From contig JAKIZM010000042.1 of NCBI GenBank assembly GCA_022708025.1, positions 1-33,437 of the forward strand: a stretch of 33,437 nucleotides of DNA, in the 5' to 3' direction. A model generated the notes under the pieces. The model did not search any database, had not been told where the DNA came from, and was given only the letters and a program-made list of their open reading frames with translations. This DNA is from Bacteroidota bacterium. GTDB lineage: Bacteria > Bacteroidota > Ignavibacteria > Ignavibacteriales > Ignavibacteriaceae. This document shows, piece by piece, positions 9,443 to 17,588 of the stretch. Each line of letters begins with the position of its first letter. Position 1 is the first letter of the stretch. The position numbers and the translations under genes were made by a program.

Positions 9443-10852
9443 TTATAGATTTTTTATTTCATTGACAAGTTTACTTATTGCTTCTTTTGAATCACCAAAA
9501 TACATAAGTGCATTTGGATAGAAGAAAAGTTCATTATCAATACCGGCATAACCAACATTCATCGAGCGTTTGTTGATAATAACGGTTTTTGCGTAATCAA
9601 CATTAAGTATTGGCATTCCGTAAATCGGACTGTTCTTATCGTGGCGGGCTGCAGGATTAACAACATCATTAGCACCAATAACTATAACAACATCAGTATT
9701 CGGAAAATCATCGTTGATATCTTCCATTGCAAGTAATTTATCATAAGGAATCTGAGCTTCGGCAAGAAGCACATTCATATGTCCGGGCATTCTACCAGCA
9801 ACAGGATGAATTGCAAATCTTACTTTTACACCTTTTTTCTCCAGGAGATTTACCAGATCACGAACTGCGTGTTGTGCCTGACCAACTGCCATTCCATAAC
9901 CCGGAACAATTATAACACTGCTTACTGAATCGAGAAGCATTGCAAGCTCTTCAGCATCAATAGATTTAACATCACCTTTGGGAGATGTGGTTGAAGCCGA
10001 TGTAGCAGCACCGGCATTTGCCCAGCCGCCAAGTACAACATTCATAAGCGAACGGTTCATTGCCCTGCACATAATGTTGGTAAGTATAATTCCCGAAGCA
10101 CCAACAAGAGCGCCGGCAATTATCAATTCATTATTTCCTAAAACAAATCCGGTGGTTGAACCTGCTAAACCGGAATAAGAATTTAACAATGATATAGCAA
10201 CAGGCATATCTGCACCGCCAATCGGAAGCACCAATAAAACACCCAACACCAATGAAACAATTGTAATCAGTATAACAATATTCATCATCGAAGGATTTAT
10301 CACAACATAAGCACCTGCTACAAGAACAAATAATACTAGCAACGCATTAAGAGGATGCTGCAACGGATATTTTACAACTTTGCCGGTAACAATGCCTTGC
10401 AGTTTTCCAAATGCAATCATTGAACCTGTAAAAGTAACACCGCCAATAAGTAAGCTTAAAATGATGGCGATACTTTCATTAACAGGTAAATTAAAAGGCA
10501 AATTCATCTCAACAGGATAATTTGGATTTTTCTTAAAATATTCCGAAAGTGCAACTAATGTTGAAGCACCTCCGCCAAATCCATTTAACATTCCAACCAT
10601 CTGAGGCATACCGGTCATTGGGGTTTTAAGTGCTAATACAATTCCAATAAGTGAACCGATTATGGAACCGATTATAATCCATTGAAATGTAAGAACCTGC
10701 TGATCAAACAAAGTAGCAGCAATCGCAAGGAACATTCCGACAGCAGCATAAAGATTTCCTTTCCTTGCTGTTTTCGGCGATCCTAAAAATTTGATACCGA
10801 AAATAAAGAGAGTTGAAGATATCAGATAAGTTATTTCTATAGCTATTCTCAT
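9443..10852 (-). CDS. pntB: NAD(P) transhydrogenase subunit beta
   Basis: A 469-residue inner-membrane subunit, close to the family's usual 460-470. About nine transmembrane helices (residues 1 to about 260) form part of the proton channel. A soluble NADP(H)-binding domain III follows (about 290-469), with VPGYGMAVGQAQHAV, the RFAIHPVAGRMPGHMNVLL block and VIGANDVVNPAA, all diagnostic. With PntAA and PntAB it couples proton flow to hydride transfer from NADH to NADP+, supplying NADPH. It is the last gene of the operon, 8 bases after pntAB. Confidence 0.95.
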   Translation of the reverse strand: MRIAIEITYLISSTLFIFGIKFLGSPKTARKGNLYAAVGMFLAIAATLFDQQVLTFQWIIIGSIIGSLIGIVLALKTPMTGMPQMVGMLNGFGGGASTLVALSEYFKKNPNYPVEMNLPFNLPVNESIAIILSLLIGGVTFTGSMIAFGKLQGIVTGKVVKYPLQHPLNALLVLFVLVAGAYVVINPSMMNIVILITIVSLVLGVLLVLPIGGADMPVAISLLNSYSGLAGSTTGFVLGNNELIIAGALVGASGIILTNIMCRAMNRSLMNVVLGGWANAGAATSASTTSPKGDVKSIDAEELAMLLDSVSSVIIVPGYGMAVGQAQHAVRDLVNLLEKKGVKVRFAIHPVAGRMPGHMNVLLAEAQIPYDKLLAMEDINDDFPNTDVVIVIGANDVVNPAARHDKNSPIYGMPILNVDYAKTVIINKRSMNVGYAGIDNELFFYPNALMYFGDSKEAISKLVNEIKNL

Positions 10853-10860
10853 TTTTCAAC

Positions 10861-11145
10861 TCACTTCTTTTTAAACATTTTTAACATACGATCGGTAACA
10901 AGAAAGCCGCCTACCACATTTATCATTGCAAAGATCACTGCAATCAAACCAAGAATTGTGCTTATTGTAAATTGTTCTAATCCTGCACTAAGTATTGCGC
11001 CCACAATTGTAATACCTGATATTGCATTTGAACCGGACATCAGCGGTGTATGCAGTGTTGGCGGAACTTTAGTGATAAGTTCAAATCCTACAAATATTGC
11101 AAGTGCAAATACATACACGTGCATTAAAAACATATATTCTTCCAT
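10861..11145 (-). CDS. pntAB: NAD(P) transhydrogenase subunit alpha-2 (membrane part)
   Basis: A 94-residue integral membrane protein with three hydrophobic helices. The sequence TPLMSGSNAISGI is the conserved loop of this subunit. It corresponds to the C-terminal membrane domain of single-chain alpha subunits such as that of E. coli. Here it is a separate gene, as in Rhodospirillum rubrum. It starts 23 bases after pntAA. Confidence 0.93.
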   Translation of the reverse strand: MEEYMFLMHVYVFALAIFVGFELITKVPPTLHTPLMSGSNAISGITIVGAILSAGLEQFTISTILGLIAVIFAMINVVGGFLVTDRMLKMFKKK

Positions 11146-11168
11146 GTTTTACCCTTATTTATTAAACT

Positions 11169-12314
11169 TTATTTTATAAGATCTTTTATTCTCTGGTTAA
11201 TTATTATTCCATGAAGAGTAATTAAAGATCCTTTTATAATTTCATCATCAAGATTTATTGTTACTTTACCTTCTTTACCAATATGAAGAATAAGATTTAA
11301 AATATTCCTTGCATACATCTCACTTGAGTGTGTCGGAACTAATGAAGGCAGATTTGATTCCCCGATAATTGTTACTCCATATTTCTTAACAGTTTTTCCT
11401 TTTTCACTGATTTCACAGTTACCGCCGAATTCTGTTGCCATATCAAGAACAACACTTCCGGCTCTCATATTCTTAACCATTTCTTCCGTTACAAGTATCG
11501 GAGCTTTTTTACCGGGCACAAGTGCAGTTGTAATAACAATATCAGCTTCGGTAACGTGCTTAAAGATAGTTTCTTTTTGTTTCTGTAAAAACTCTGCTGA
11601 AGCTTCTTTTGCATAACCGCCTGCATCCTGCATATCTTCAGCACCTTCTACTTCTATAAATTTTCCGCCAAGACTTTGCACTTCTTCTTTTACAGCAGTT
11701 CGTATATCCGATACTTCAACTACAGCGCCTAGTCTTTTAGCTGTTCCAAGAGCCTGAAGTCCTGCAACTCCTGCACCCATAATTACAACTTTAGCAGGAG
11801 AAATTGTTCCGGCTGCTGTCATCATAAGCGGAAAGATTTTTCCAAGCTCATTAGCAGCCATAATAACACTTTTGTAACCGGAAATATTTGCCTGTGAACT
11901 TAACACATCCATTTTTTGAGCTAATGTTGTTCTCGGCATCATATCCATAGAAATCAAATCTATTCCCTTTTCAGCACATTTTTTTGCCACATCAGCATAA
12001 TGAAGAATATAAACGAAGGAAATTAAAATTGTTCCTTTTTTCATTAAATCTAATTCGTGTTTACCTGCGGCAGGATGATCAATCGGACGCTGAACTTTTA
12101 AAACAATATCAGCATTGGAATATAAATCAGTAAGATTATCAATAATTTTTGCACCTGCTTTTTCATATTGCTCATTTGCAAATCCAGCATTAAGTCCGGC
12201 ATCTTTTTCAATCTGAACCTGATATCCTGCTTTAATTAATTTTGGAACAACATCCGGAACGCAGGCTATCCTGTTTTCACCGTGCATTATTTCTTTGGGA
12301 ACTGAAATTATCAC
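11169..12314 (-). CDS. pntAA: NAD(P) transhydrogenase subunit alpha-1 (NAD-binding)
   Basis: A 381-residue peripheral subunit (domain I) that binds NAD(H). The family start MIISVPKEI is followed by GENRIACVPDVVPKL. The Rossmann region VVIMGAGVAGLQALGTAKRLGA and the following aspartate in VSDIR match the alanine dehydrogenase/PNT family, with SNLPSLVPTHSSEMYARN near the end. The start codon is GTG at 12314, supported by the Shine-Dalgarno GAGGAG 7 bases upstream. An ATG nearby, within the spacer, is out of frame. It is the first gene of the three-subunit operon and divergent from the T9SS cluster. Confidence 0.95.
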   Translation of the reverse strand: MIISVPKEIMHGENRIACVPDVVPKLIKAGYQVQIEKDAGLNAGFANEQYEKAGAKIIDNLTDLYSNADIVLKVQRPIDHPAAGKHELDLMKKGTILISFVYILHYADVAKKCAEKGIDLISMDMMPRTTLAQKMDVLSSQANISGYKSVIMAANELGKIFPLMMTAAGTISPAKVVIMGAGVAGLQALGTAKRLGAVVEVSDIRTAVKEEVQSLGGKFIEVEGAEDMQDAGGYAKEASAEFLQKQKETIFKHVTEADIVITTALVPGKKAPILVTEEMVKNMRAGSVVLDMATEFGGNCEISEKGKTVKKYGVTIIGESNLPSLVPTHSSEMYARNILNLILHIGKEGKVTINLDDEIIKGSLITLHGIIINQRIKDLIK

Positions 12315-12500
12315 AGAACATCTCCTCTGATAATAGAATAAAAAAAATATTTACTGCAAAACTAAAGATGAATACAGGTTTATCCAATAATTTTTTAAGA
12401 AAACTACTCCTGATGTTGCAGATTAAGATTCCTGAAAATCTGATTTATTCTCATATTACTCAGCGATAATCTTTCATAATTTACTCCGGAATCAGATAGC

Positions 12501-12529
12501 TTGACATTACAAGTATTTTAAGTTACATT
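12501..12529 (+). promoter_or_regulatory. Candidate promoter for the T9SS cargo cluster
   Basis: TTGACA at 12501-12506 and TACATT at 12524-12529 are separated by 17 bases. That is a good -35 and a 4/6 -10 match, about 50 bases before the ATG at 12580. It lies in the 265-base divergent gap between pntAA and the cluster. The housekeeping sigma factor of this lineage may prefer a different consensus. Confidence 0.4.
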
Positions 12530-12579
12530 TTGCTCAGGTTTTAATATAGTCTTCGCCATTTTTTAATAGAGGTATCAAT

Positions 12580-14232
12580 ATGAAAAAGTTAAATTATATT
12601 TTGATTCTTCTAGTCTTTTCCTTGTTTTTTTCCCCGGTAATAAATTATGCTCAAATTAAAATTTCAATCCTGAAAAATCCAATATATGCTGATAGCAAAG
12701 TAACAGATAAGAACAATATTGAGATGTATTTTAATAATTTAGGAAAAGCTTATTCACCACAAACACAAAGCGGTAGTCATTGGTTAATAAGACAGGATAA
12801 TAATGAAATAGTTTTTGATCAGTCCCCCTGGATAGTTGGTAAAAAGAATGGGGAAATTGTTGTTTCCGGCGGAATGTGGCTTACTAATTATTCACCGGGT
12901 CCAATTATTAACGGACAGGCTGCGATGTTAATTCATCCTGAAGATTCACTAAGATACAGAATTTATAAAATCAATAAGGGTGATGATAATTCAAATCCCG
13001 ATTATGCAGAATGGCCTGCGGATTTCGGTGCGCCGGTTAACAATCAGGGACAGCCTTTAATTTCTGGTGATCAGGTTCTATGGGCTTGCTTTAATTATTT
13101 GGATTCTAATATAACTTATCCCTTTTCTCCTTATATCAAAACTGATCCGCTTGAAGTTGAAATCCATCAAACAGTTTACTTGAGAGAAGGAAATCAATCA
13201 GATCTGCAGGATATATTTTCTAATGTAATTTTTCTTGAGTATGAAATTATTTACAAAGGAAGCGAACCGATTGAATCCGCATATTTTGGACTCTGGTCAG
13301 ATATAGATTTTGAACCAATGTGGAATAATAAACCTGCAGTAGATATTGATTTACAAACCAGTTATTGCTGGTCAAGTGAAGACACAATATATACTGGAGA
13401 TGCACCTTTTGCAGTAGGCTATAGTTTGCTTTATGGACCTGTTGTAGAAGATCAGGGCAGTACTGCAATCTTTAAGGGCAAAAGTTTGCAGGGTTACAAA
13501 AATCTGCCTTTAACTTCATTTCACGGAATAGGTACCGACTATCCGCCCGATACTAGTTTTGGATATATTCATTCACTTGATGATGCCTGGAACTATGCAA
13601 GGGGTTTAAATAAAAATGGTAATCCTTATATTGATCCTACAACAAGTCAACAGACTGCATTTCCGCTCTCAGGTGATCCTGTAACTAATACAGGATGGCT
13701 TTATCCCTATCCGGGGACCAGCGGTGAAGCAGGTGTTATGTTCTTCTCCGGTCCGTTTACTTTAGCACAAAATGATACTCAATGGACTATGATTGCGTTA
13801 GTTCCGGGATTAGGTAATACAAATCTTCATAGTATTTCTAATATGAGAGAAAAAGTTCAGATACTCAGGTCATTATCTTATGATAGTCTTGCCTTTGGAA
13901 ATACTCCTTATGCAATCACAGATATTGATGAACATAATTTAGCTGAAATTCCTCAGTCATATCAATTGTATCAGAATTATCCTAATCCGTTTAATCCAAA
14001 TACAAAGATCAGTTGGCAGTCGCCAGTCGGCAGTTGGCAAACGTTAAAAGTTTACGATGTGCTGGGAAATGAAGTTGCAACATTAGTTAATGAATACAAA
14101 CCAGCCGGGAATTATGAAGTTGAATTCAACGGTCATTCTGATAAAGGTCAGAATCTCTCAAGCGGAGTATATTTCTACACTTTACGAGCTGGTAATTTTA
14201 TACAAACAAAGAAAATGATAGTAATAAAATAA
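12580..14232 (+). CDS. Secreted T9SS cargo protein of unknown function (family A, copy 1)
   Basis: A 550-residue exported protein with signal peptide about 1-25. A long uncharacterised ectodomain (about 26-455) is followed by the T9SS C-terminal domain beginning near residue 464 ([13 protein letters not shown]). The ectodomain shares anchor phrases with the proteins at 15624 and 18854: a GGMWLTNYS-like opening, EVEIHQTVYLREG, a statement-like IFLEYEIIY strand, DIDFEP, and SGDPVTNTGWL. It lacks the clear Asp/Asn-rich loop of the other two copies. I do not recognise an enzymatic motif; an outer-surface structural or adhesive role is possible. Start: ATG with AGAGG at 12568-12572. The tail linker carries SWQSPVGSWQ, encoded by a CAGTCGCCAGTCGGCAGT-like stretch that looks repetitive. 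Confidence 0.75.
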   Translation: MKKLNYILILLVFSLFFSPVINYAQIKISILKNPIYADSKVTDKNNIEMYFNNLGKAYSPQTQSGSHWLIRQDNNEIVFDQSPWIVGKKNGEIVVSGGMWLTNYSPGPIINGQAAMLIHPEDSLRYRIYKINKGDDNSNPDYAEWPADFGAPVNNQGQPLISGDQVLWACFNYLDSNITYPFSPYIKTDPLEVEIHQTVYLREGNQSDLQDIFSNVIFLEYEIIYKGSEPIESAYFGLWSDIDFEPMWNNKPAVDIDLQTSYCWSSEDTIYTGDAPFAVGYSLLYGPVVEDQGSTAIFKGKSLQGYKNLPLTSFHGIGTDYPPDTSFGYIHSLDDAWNYARGLNKNGNPYIDPTTSQQTAFPLSGDPVTNTGWLYPYPGTSGEAGVMFFSGPFTLAQNDTQWTMIALVPGLGNTNLHSISNMREKVQILRSLSYDSLAFGNTPYAITDIDEHNLAEIPQSYQLYQNYPNPFNPNTKISWQSPVGSWQTLKVYDVLGNEVATLVNEYKPAGNYEVEFNGHSDKGQNLSSGVYFYTLRAGNFIQTKKMIVIK

Positions 14233-14272
14233 ATTTATAAAAATTTTTATATGAATGCGGAGGGTTATTAAA

Positions 14273-15571
14273 ATGATAAATTTCAAAGATACTTTATTGG
14301 TATTCTTTATATTATCATTGAACTCATTTGCACAGACCTGGTGGACCGGAGGAATAACAGAAAACAGCCTGGGACATATTTTTGTTGGAGCAATAAACAC
14401 CTTTGATTGCACGAACAAAGTTTTGATAAGCACAGATGCAGGAGAAAATTGGGTTTTTTTGGATTACGGATCTGGAGAATGCTTTTATCCTGATTTTCTG
14501 GCTGTAGACAGTAAAGATTACGTTTATGTTGCCGGAATTGTATCTGCTTTTCATAGATCTACAAACGGTGGCGTGTCCTGGGAATTTCTTGGATATTGGG
14601 ATAACAGATCTTTTCACATAACAGATAATGATTATATTTATATGGGTTTAGATGATCAGCCTCCATACTATATTGCGAGATCTACAGACTCAGGTATTAC
14701 CTGGCAAGACAAGACAGGCAGCATAACAACGGTGATCTATGCATTGACCTCCAAAGGTGCTAAGATTTATGCAGGAGGAAGAGATGGTCATTTTTATATT
14801 TCTTCTGATTACGGTGACACCTGGAATGCTACTTCAATGTTTACTCAATATTATATCAACCAAGTATTTGTGAACGATTCAGGACACATTTTTGCTGGTA
14901 CTTTGGGAGACGGAGTTTATATTTCTAAAGATAATGGTGTAACCTGGCAGAAAACTTTTAATTCTGATGGCTACATAACTTCAATTGTGGAAAGCGATAA
15001 CGGATACCTCTTTACTGTAATTTATAATTACGGTGTATTCAGGTCATCAGATAACGGAGCTACCTGGATTAATAAAGTGAATGGTTTACCAAGAAAGCCA
15101 GGATTTCAGAAGTTATTTATAGCAAGTGATAATTCGATTTATCTAACTACCGACAAAGGATATGGTATATACAAATCAACGGATTATGGTGATAATTGGT
15201 TTCACGTAGGAATAATTTCAGATGTAACAGATAATAATTTTGAATTATCTACAGAATATTCACTATATCAGAATTATCCGAATCCTTTTAATCCAAGTAC
15301 AAAAATAAAATACAGCATACCATCTGCCACTCTTCGACCCCGCATAACGGGACAGGCAGCTCAGAGTGACAATTGGGTTACTTTAAAAGTTTACGATGTG
15401 CTGGGAAATGAAGTTGCAACATTAGTTAATGAATACAAACCAGCTGGGAATTATGAAGTTGAATTTAACGGTCATTCTGACAAAGGTCAGGATCTTTCAA
15501 GCGGAGTATATTTCTACACTTTACGAGCAGGTAATTTTGTTCAAACGAAAAAGATGATATTACTGAGATAA
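14273..15571 (+). CDS. Secreted Asp-box beta-propeller protein with T9SS tail (family B, copy 1)
   Basis: A 432-residue exported protein. The ATG at 14273 is preferred over the one 18 bases upstream: GGAGGG at 14259-14264 sits 8 bases before it, and a signal peptide then begins cleanly. At least seven Asp-box repeats are visible (STDAGENW, STNGGVSW, STDSGITW, SSDYGDTW, SKDNGVTW, SSDNGATW, STDYGDNW). This predicts a BNR/sialidase-type or YCF48-like propeller. The T9SS tail starts near [13 protein letters not shown]. No sialidase arginine triad is evident, so a binding role is more likely than glycosidase activity. The tail linker holds an unusual insert (IPSATLRPRITGQAAQSDN). The last 150 bases are nearly identical to those of the gene before it. 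Confidence 0.8.
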   Translation: MINFKDTLLVFFILSLNSFAQTWWTGGITENSLGHIFVGAINTFDCTNKVLISTDAGENWVFLDYGSGECFYPDFLAVDSKDYVYVAGIVSAFHRSTNGGVSWEFLGYWDNRSFHITDNDYIYMGLDDQPPYYIARSTDSGITWQDKTGSITTVIYALTSKGAKIYAGGRDGHFYISSDYGDTWNATSMFTQYYINQVFVNDSGHIFAGTLGDGVYISKDNGVTWQKTFNSDGYITSIVESDNGYLFTVIYNYGVFRSSDNGATWINKVNGLPRKPGFQKLFIASDNSIYLTTDKGYGIYKSTDYGDNWFHVGIISDVTDNNFELSTEYSLYQNYPNPFNPSTKIKYSIPSATLRPRITGQAAQSDNWVTLKVYDVLGNEVATLVNEYKPAGNYEVEFNGHSDKGQDLSSGVYFYTLRAGNFVQTKKMILLR

Positions 15572-15623
15572 ATATTTATTAAAAAGATTTTTTCAACCGG
15601 ATAAATAAAGGAGAAATAAAAAA

Positions 15624-17378
15624 ATGATTTTCAAAAAAGAAATTATTCTCTGCTTCTTATTAATTCTCCTGATAAGCAATTCACTTATATTCAGTCAGAA
15701 TATTGGTTCAATGGCATACATTCAGGTAAACGAAATTCAACTGCCATTTAATAATAAAGGTTTGATTGCAGATGTAAATATTAATCCAATTGGGCCAGGT
15801 GGTCAATTTGCCGGAGAAATGTTTTTGTTTTCTTCCGGATTTTGGTTAAGCGGGTACTCTAACGATTCTCTTTGGGCAAACGGAGTTTCATCTTCCTCGT
15901 TGATTGAAGATTATCAGCCCGGAACCGTTGGAATGGATCCAAACGATCCAAAAGCCTCAATCTACAAATTGACTTCTTCAGATACTCCTTTCGGTCAGAG
16001 CTGGCAGGATTGGATTGATGCTGTTGCCTTGGGTGCAGATTTTTATGATGGTAATGGAGATGGAGTTTACAATCCGGTTGATCTTAACGGTAATAATCAA
16101 TGGGATCCGAATGAAGATAAACCTGATTTGCTTTTGGATGAAACATACTGGTGCGTCTATAATGATGGTGTTCCGTCAAATTCGAGAAGATGGGTAGGAA
16201 ATCCTCTTGGCATTGAAATCCGCCAGACAATATTTGCAGAAGCTTCTACAGGTGCAACTGCTAATACAGTATTTGTCCGTTACAGAATTAAAAACACTGG
16301 ATTAATTTCCGATACTTTAAAGGATGTTTATTTCAGTATGTGGGCTGATGCAGATGTTGGTGATCCATCTGATGATATTACCGGATGTGATACAATCAGG
16401 CAAGGAATTTATTTTTATAATAATACTCCCGATCAGGTTTATGGAAACCAGGTGCCGTCATTTATGATGGATATGCTTGCAAGTCCTCCGGTATATATTC
16501 CTGGTGTTACTTTTATTGATATTAACGGAAATAATATTTATGAAAATGGAATTGATACTCCTCTGGATACTGCTGTAAACTTTCTTGGACCATTAGGTAT
16601 CCGGGTTTATCCGGGAGCAAAAAATAATGGACTGAGCTCAGCGATCACTTCATTTAAAAATACACCGGGCTATAGTGATCCTGATAATGAAATTCAGGTT
16701 CGTAATTATATGGTCGGTCTTACTGAATCTGGTTTATTGCTTAATCCTTGCACCTTTACTTATGGTGAGGTCAGAGGCGGAGTTGATTGCAGCTTAGTTA
16801 ATCCGTTATTCTGGTTCTCTGGTGATCCCGTAACTGATGTGGGTTGGATTTGTAATAAAAAGGGAGACTTGCGCGCTGCCGGAACAACCGGACCATTCAC
16901 TTTAATCAAAGATCAGGAAATAGAAATATTAATAGGTTACGAGATAGCAAACAGTTCAACTCCGCTTGAAGGCATAACGGCAGTGCGTGCTGTTTCAGAT
17001 GAAGTTCAAAGTTTTTATGAAAACAATTTTGGTTACACGGTTGTTTCAGTCGAAAATGAACCGCAGGTAGCTTCTAGTTTTATGTTAGAACAAAACTATC
17101 CTAACCCGTTTAACCCAACTACAAAAATAAAATACAGCATTCCTCAAACGGATAGTCCCCTCCTGGGAGGGGCGAGGGGTGGGTTTGTTACTTTAAAAGT
17201 TTACGATATACTAGGAAATGAAATTACAACGCTTGTTAACGAAGAAAAACAGCCCGGCGTTTATGAAGTTGAATTCAATTCCTCAATTGGCAGTCGTCAA
17301 TTGGCAAATGGAGTTTATTTTTATAGGCTGCAAGCAGGTGATTATATTCAAACGAAGAAGATGATTTATTTAAAATAA
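15624..17378 (+). CDS. Secreted T9SS cargo protein of unknown function (family A, copy 2)
   Basis: A 584-residue exported protein: signal peptide about 1-25, ectodomain, then T9SS tail from about residue 490. Near residues 137-163 the acidic loop DGNGDGVYNPVDLNGNNQWD has the D-x-N-x-D spacing of calcium loops (dockerin or thrombospondin type 3-like), so calcium binding is plausible. Other landmarks shared with the 18854 copy are ADVNINP, YWCVYNDGVPS, GIEIRQTIFA, RYRIKNTGL, DVGDPSDDITGCDT and FSGDPVTDVGW. The start is ATG with AAGGAGA 9 bases upstream. The tail linker contains a short in-frame palindrome (17154-17187) encoding SPLLGGARGGF. Function unknown; probably surface-exposed. Confidence 0.78.
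   Translation: MIFKKEIILCFLLILLISNSLIFSQNIGSMAYIQVNEIQLPFNNKGLIADVNINPIGPGGQFAGEMFLFSSGFWLSGYSNDSLWANGVSSSSLIEDYQPGTVGMDPNDPKASIYKLTSSDTPFGQSWQDWIDAVALGADFYDGNGDGVYNPVDLNGNNQWDPNEDKPDLLLDETYWCVYNDGVPSNSRRWVGNPLGIEIRQTIFAEASTGATANTVFVRYRIKNTGLISDTLKDVYFSMWADADVGDPSDDITGCDTIRQGIYFYNNTPDQVYGNQVPSFMMDMLASPPVYIPGVTFIDINGNNIYENGIDTPLDTAVNFLGPLGIRVYPGAKNNGLSSAITSFKNTPGYSDPDNEIQVRNYMVGLTESGLLLNPCTFTYGEVRGGVDCSLVNPLFWFSGDPVTDVGWICNKKGDLRAAGTTGPFTLIKDQEIEILIGYEIANSSTPLEGITAVRAVSDEVQSFYENNFGYTVVSVENEPQVASSFMLEQNYPNPFNPTTKIKYSIPQTDSPLLGGARGGFVTLKVYDILGNEITTLVNEEKQPGVYEVEFNSSIGSRQLANGVYFYRLQAGDYIQTKKMIYLK
17154..17187. repeat. In-frame palindrome in T9SS linker (short form)
   Basis: GTCCCCTCCTGGGAGGGGCG holds the stem CCCCTCC/GGAGGGG with a 2-base loop, followed by a G-rich end GGGGTGGGTTT like the edge of the 84-bp element. 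It adds roughly eleven residues between the SIP and VTLKVYD segments and keeps the frame. Confidence 0.6.
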
Positions 17379-17588
17379 TTTTGGAGAATAATGTCCGTAC
17401 AAATAATAGACATAGTAAAATCTGGAAGCAGTAAAATTTTATAAATAAGAGAATCATAACTTAAATGTTTACATTCTTACTTATTATAATTAAAATACAG
17501 TTGAGACTTTGAAAAAAGAAACAGAAAACCCACAGAACAGTTTTAAAATAAAAATAATAATAAACTTATATTTTGCTTGGGAGGATTT
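17379..17588. other. AT-rich gap inside the T9SS cluster
   Basis: About 210 bases without coding character separate the second and third pairs of cargo genes. Only the Shine-Dalgarno GGGAGG at 17579-17584 for the next gene stands out. A separate promoter may lie here, but none can be assigned. Confidence 0.4.

Noticed and set aside
14255..14272. Upstream ATG as start of the first propeller gene
   Set aside because: It would place the Shine-Dalgarno GGAGGG inside the coding region and add six basic residues; the ATG at 14273 has ideal spacing.
14273..15571. Active sialidase
   Set aside because: Asp boxes are present, but I see no arginine triad or other sialidase active-site motif; Asp boxes occur in many non-enzymatic propellers.
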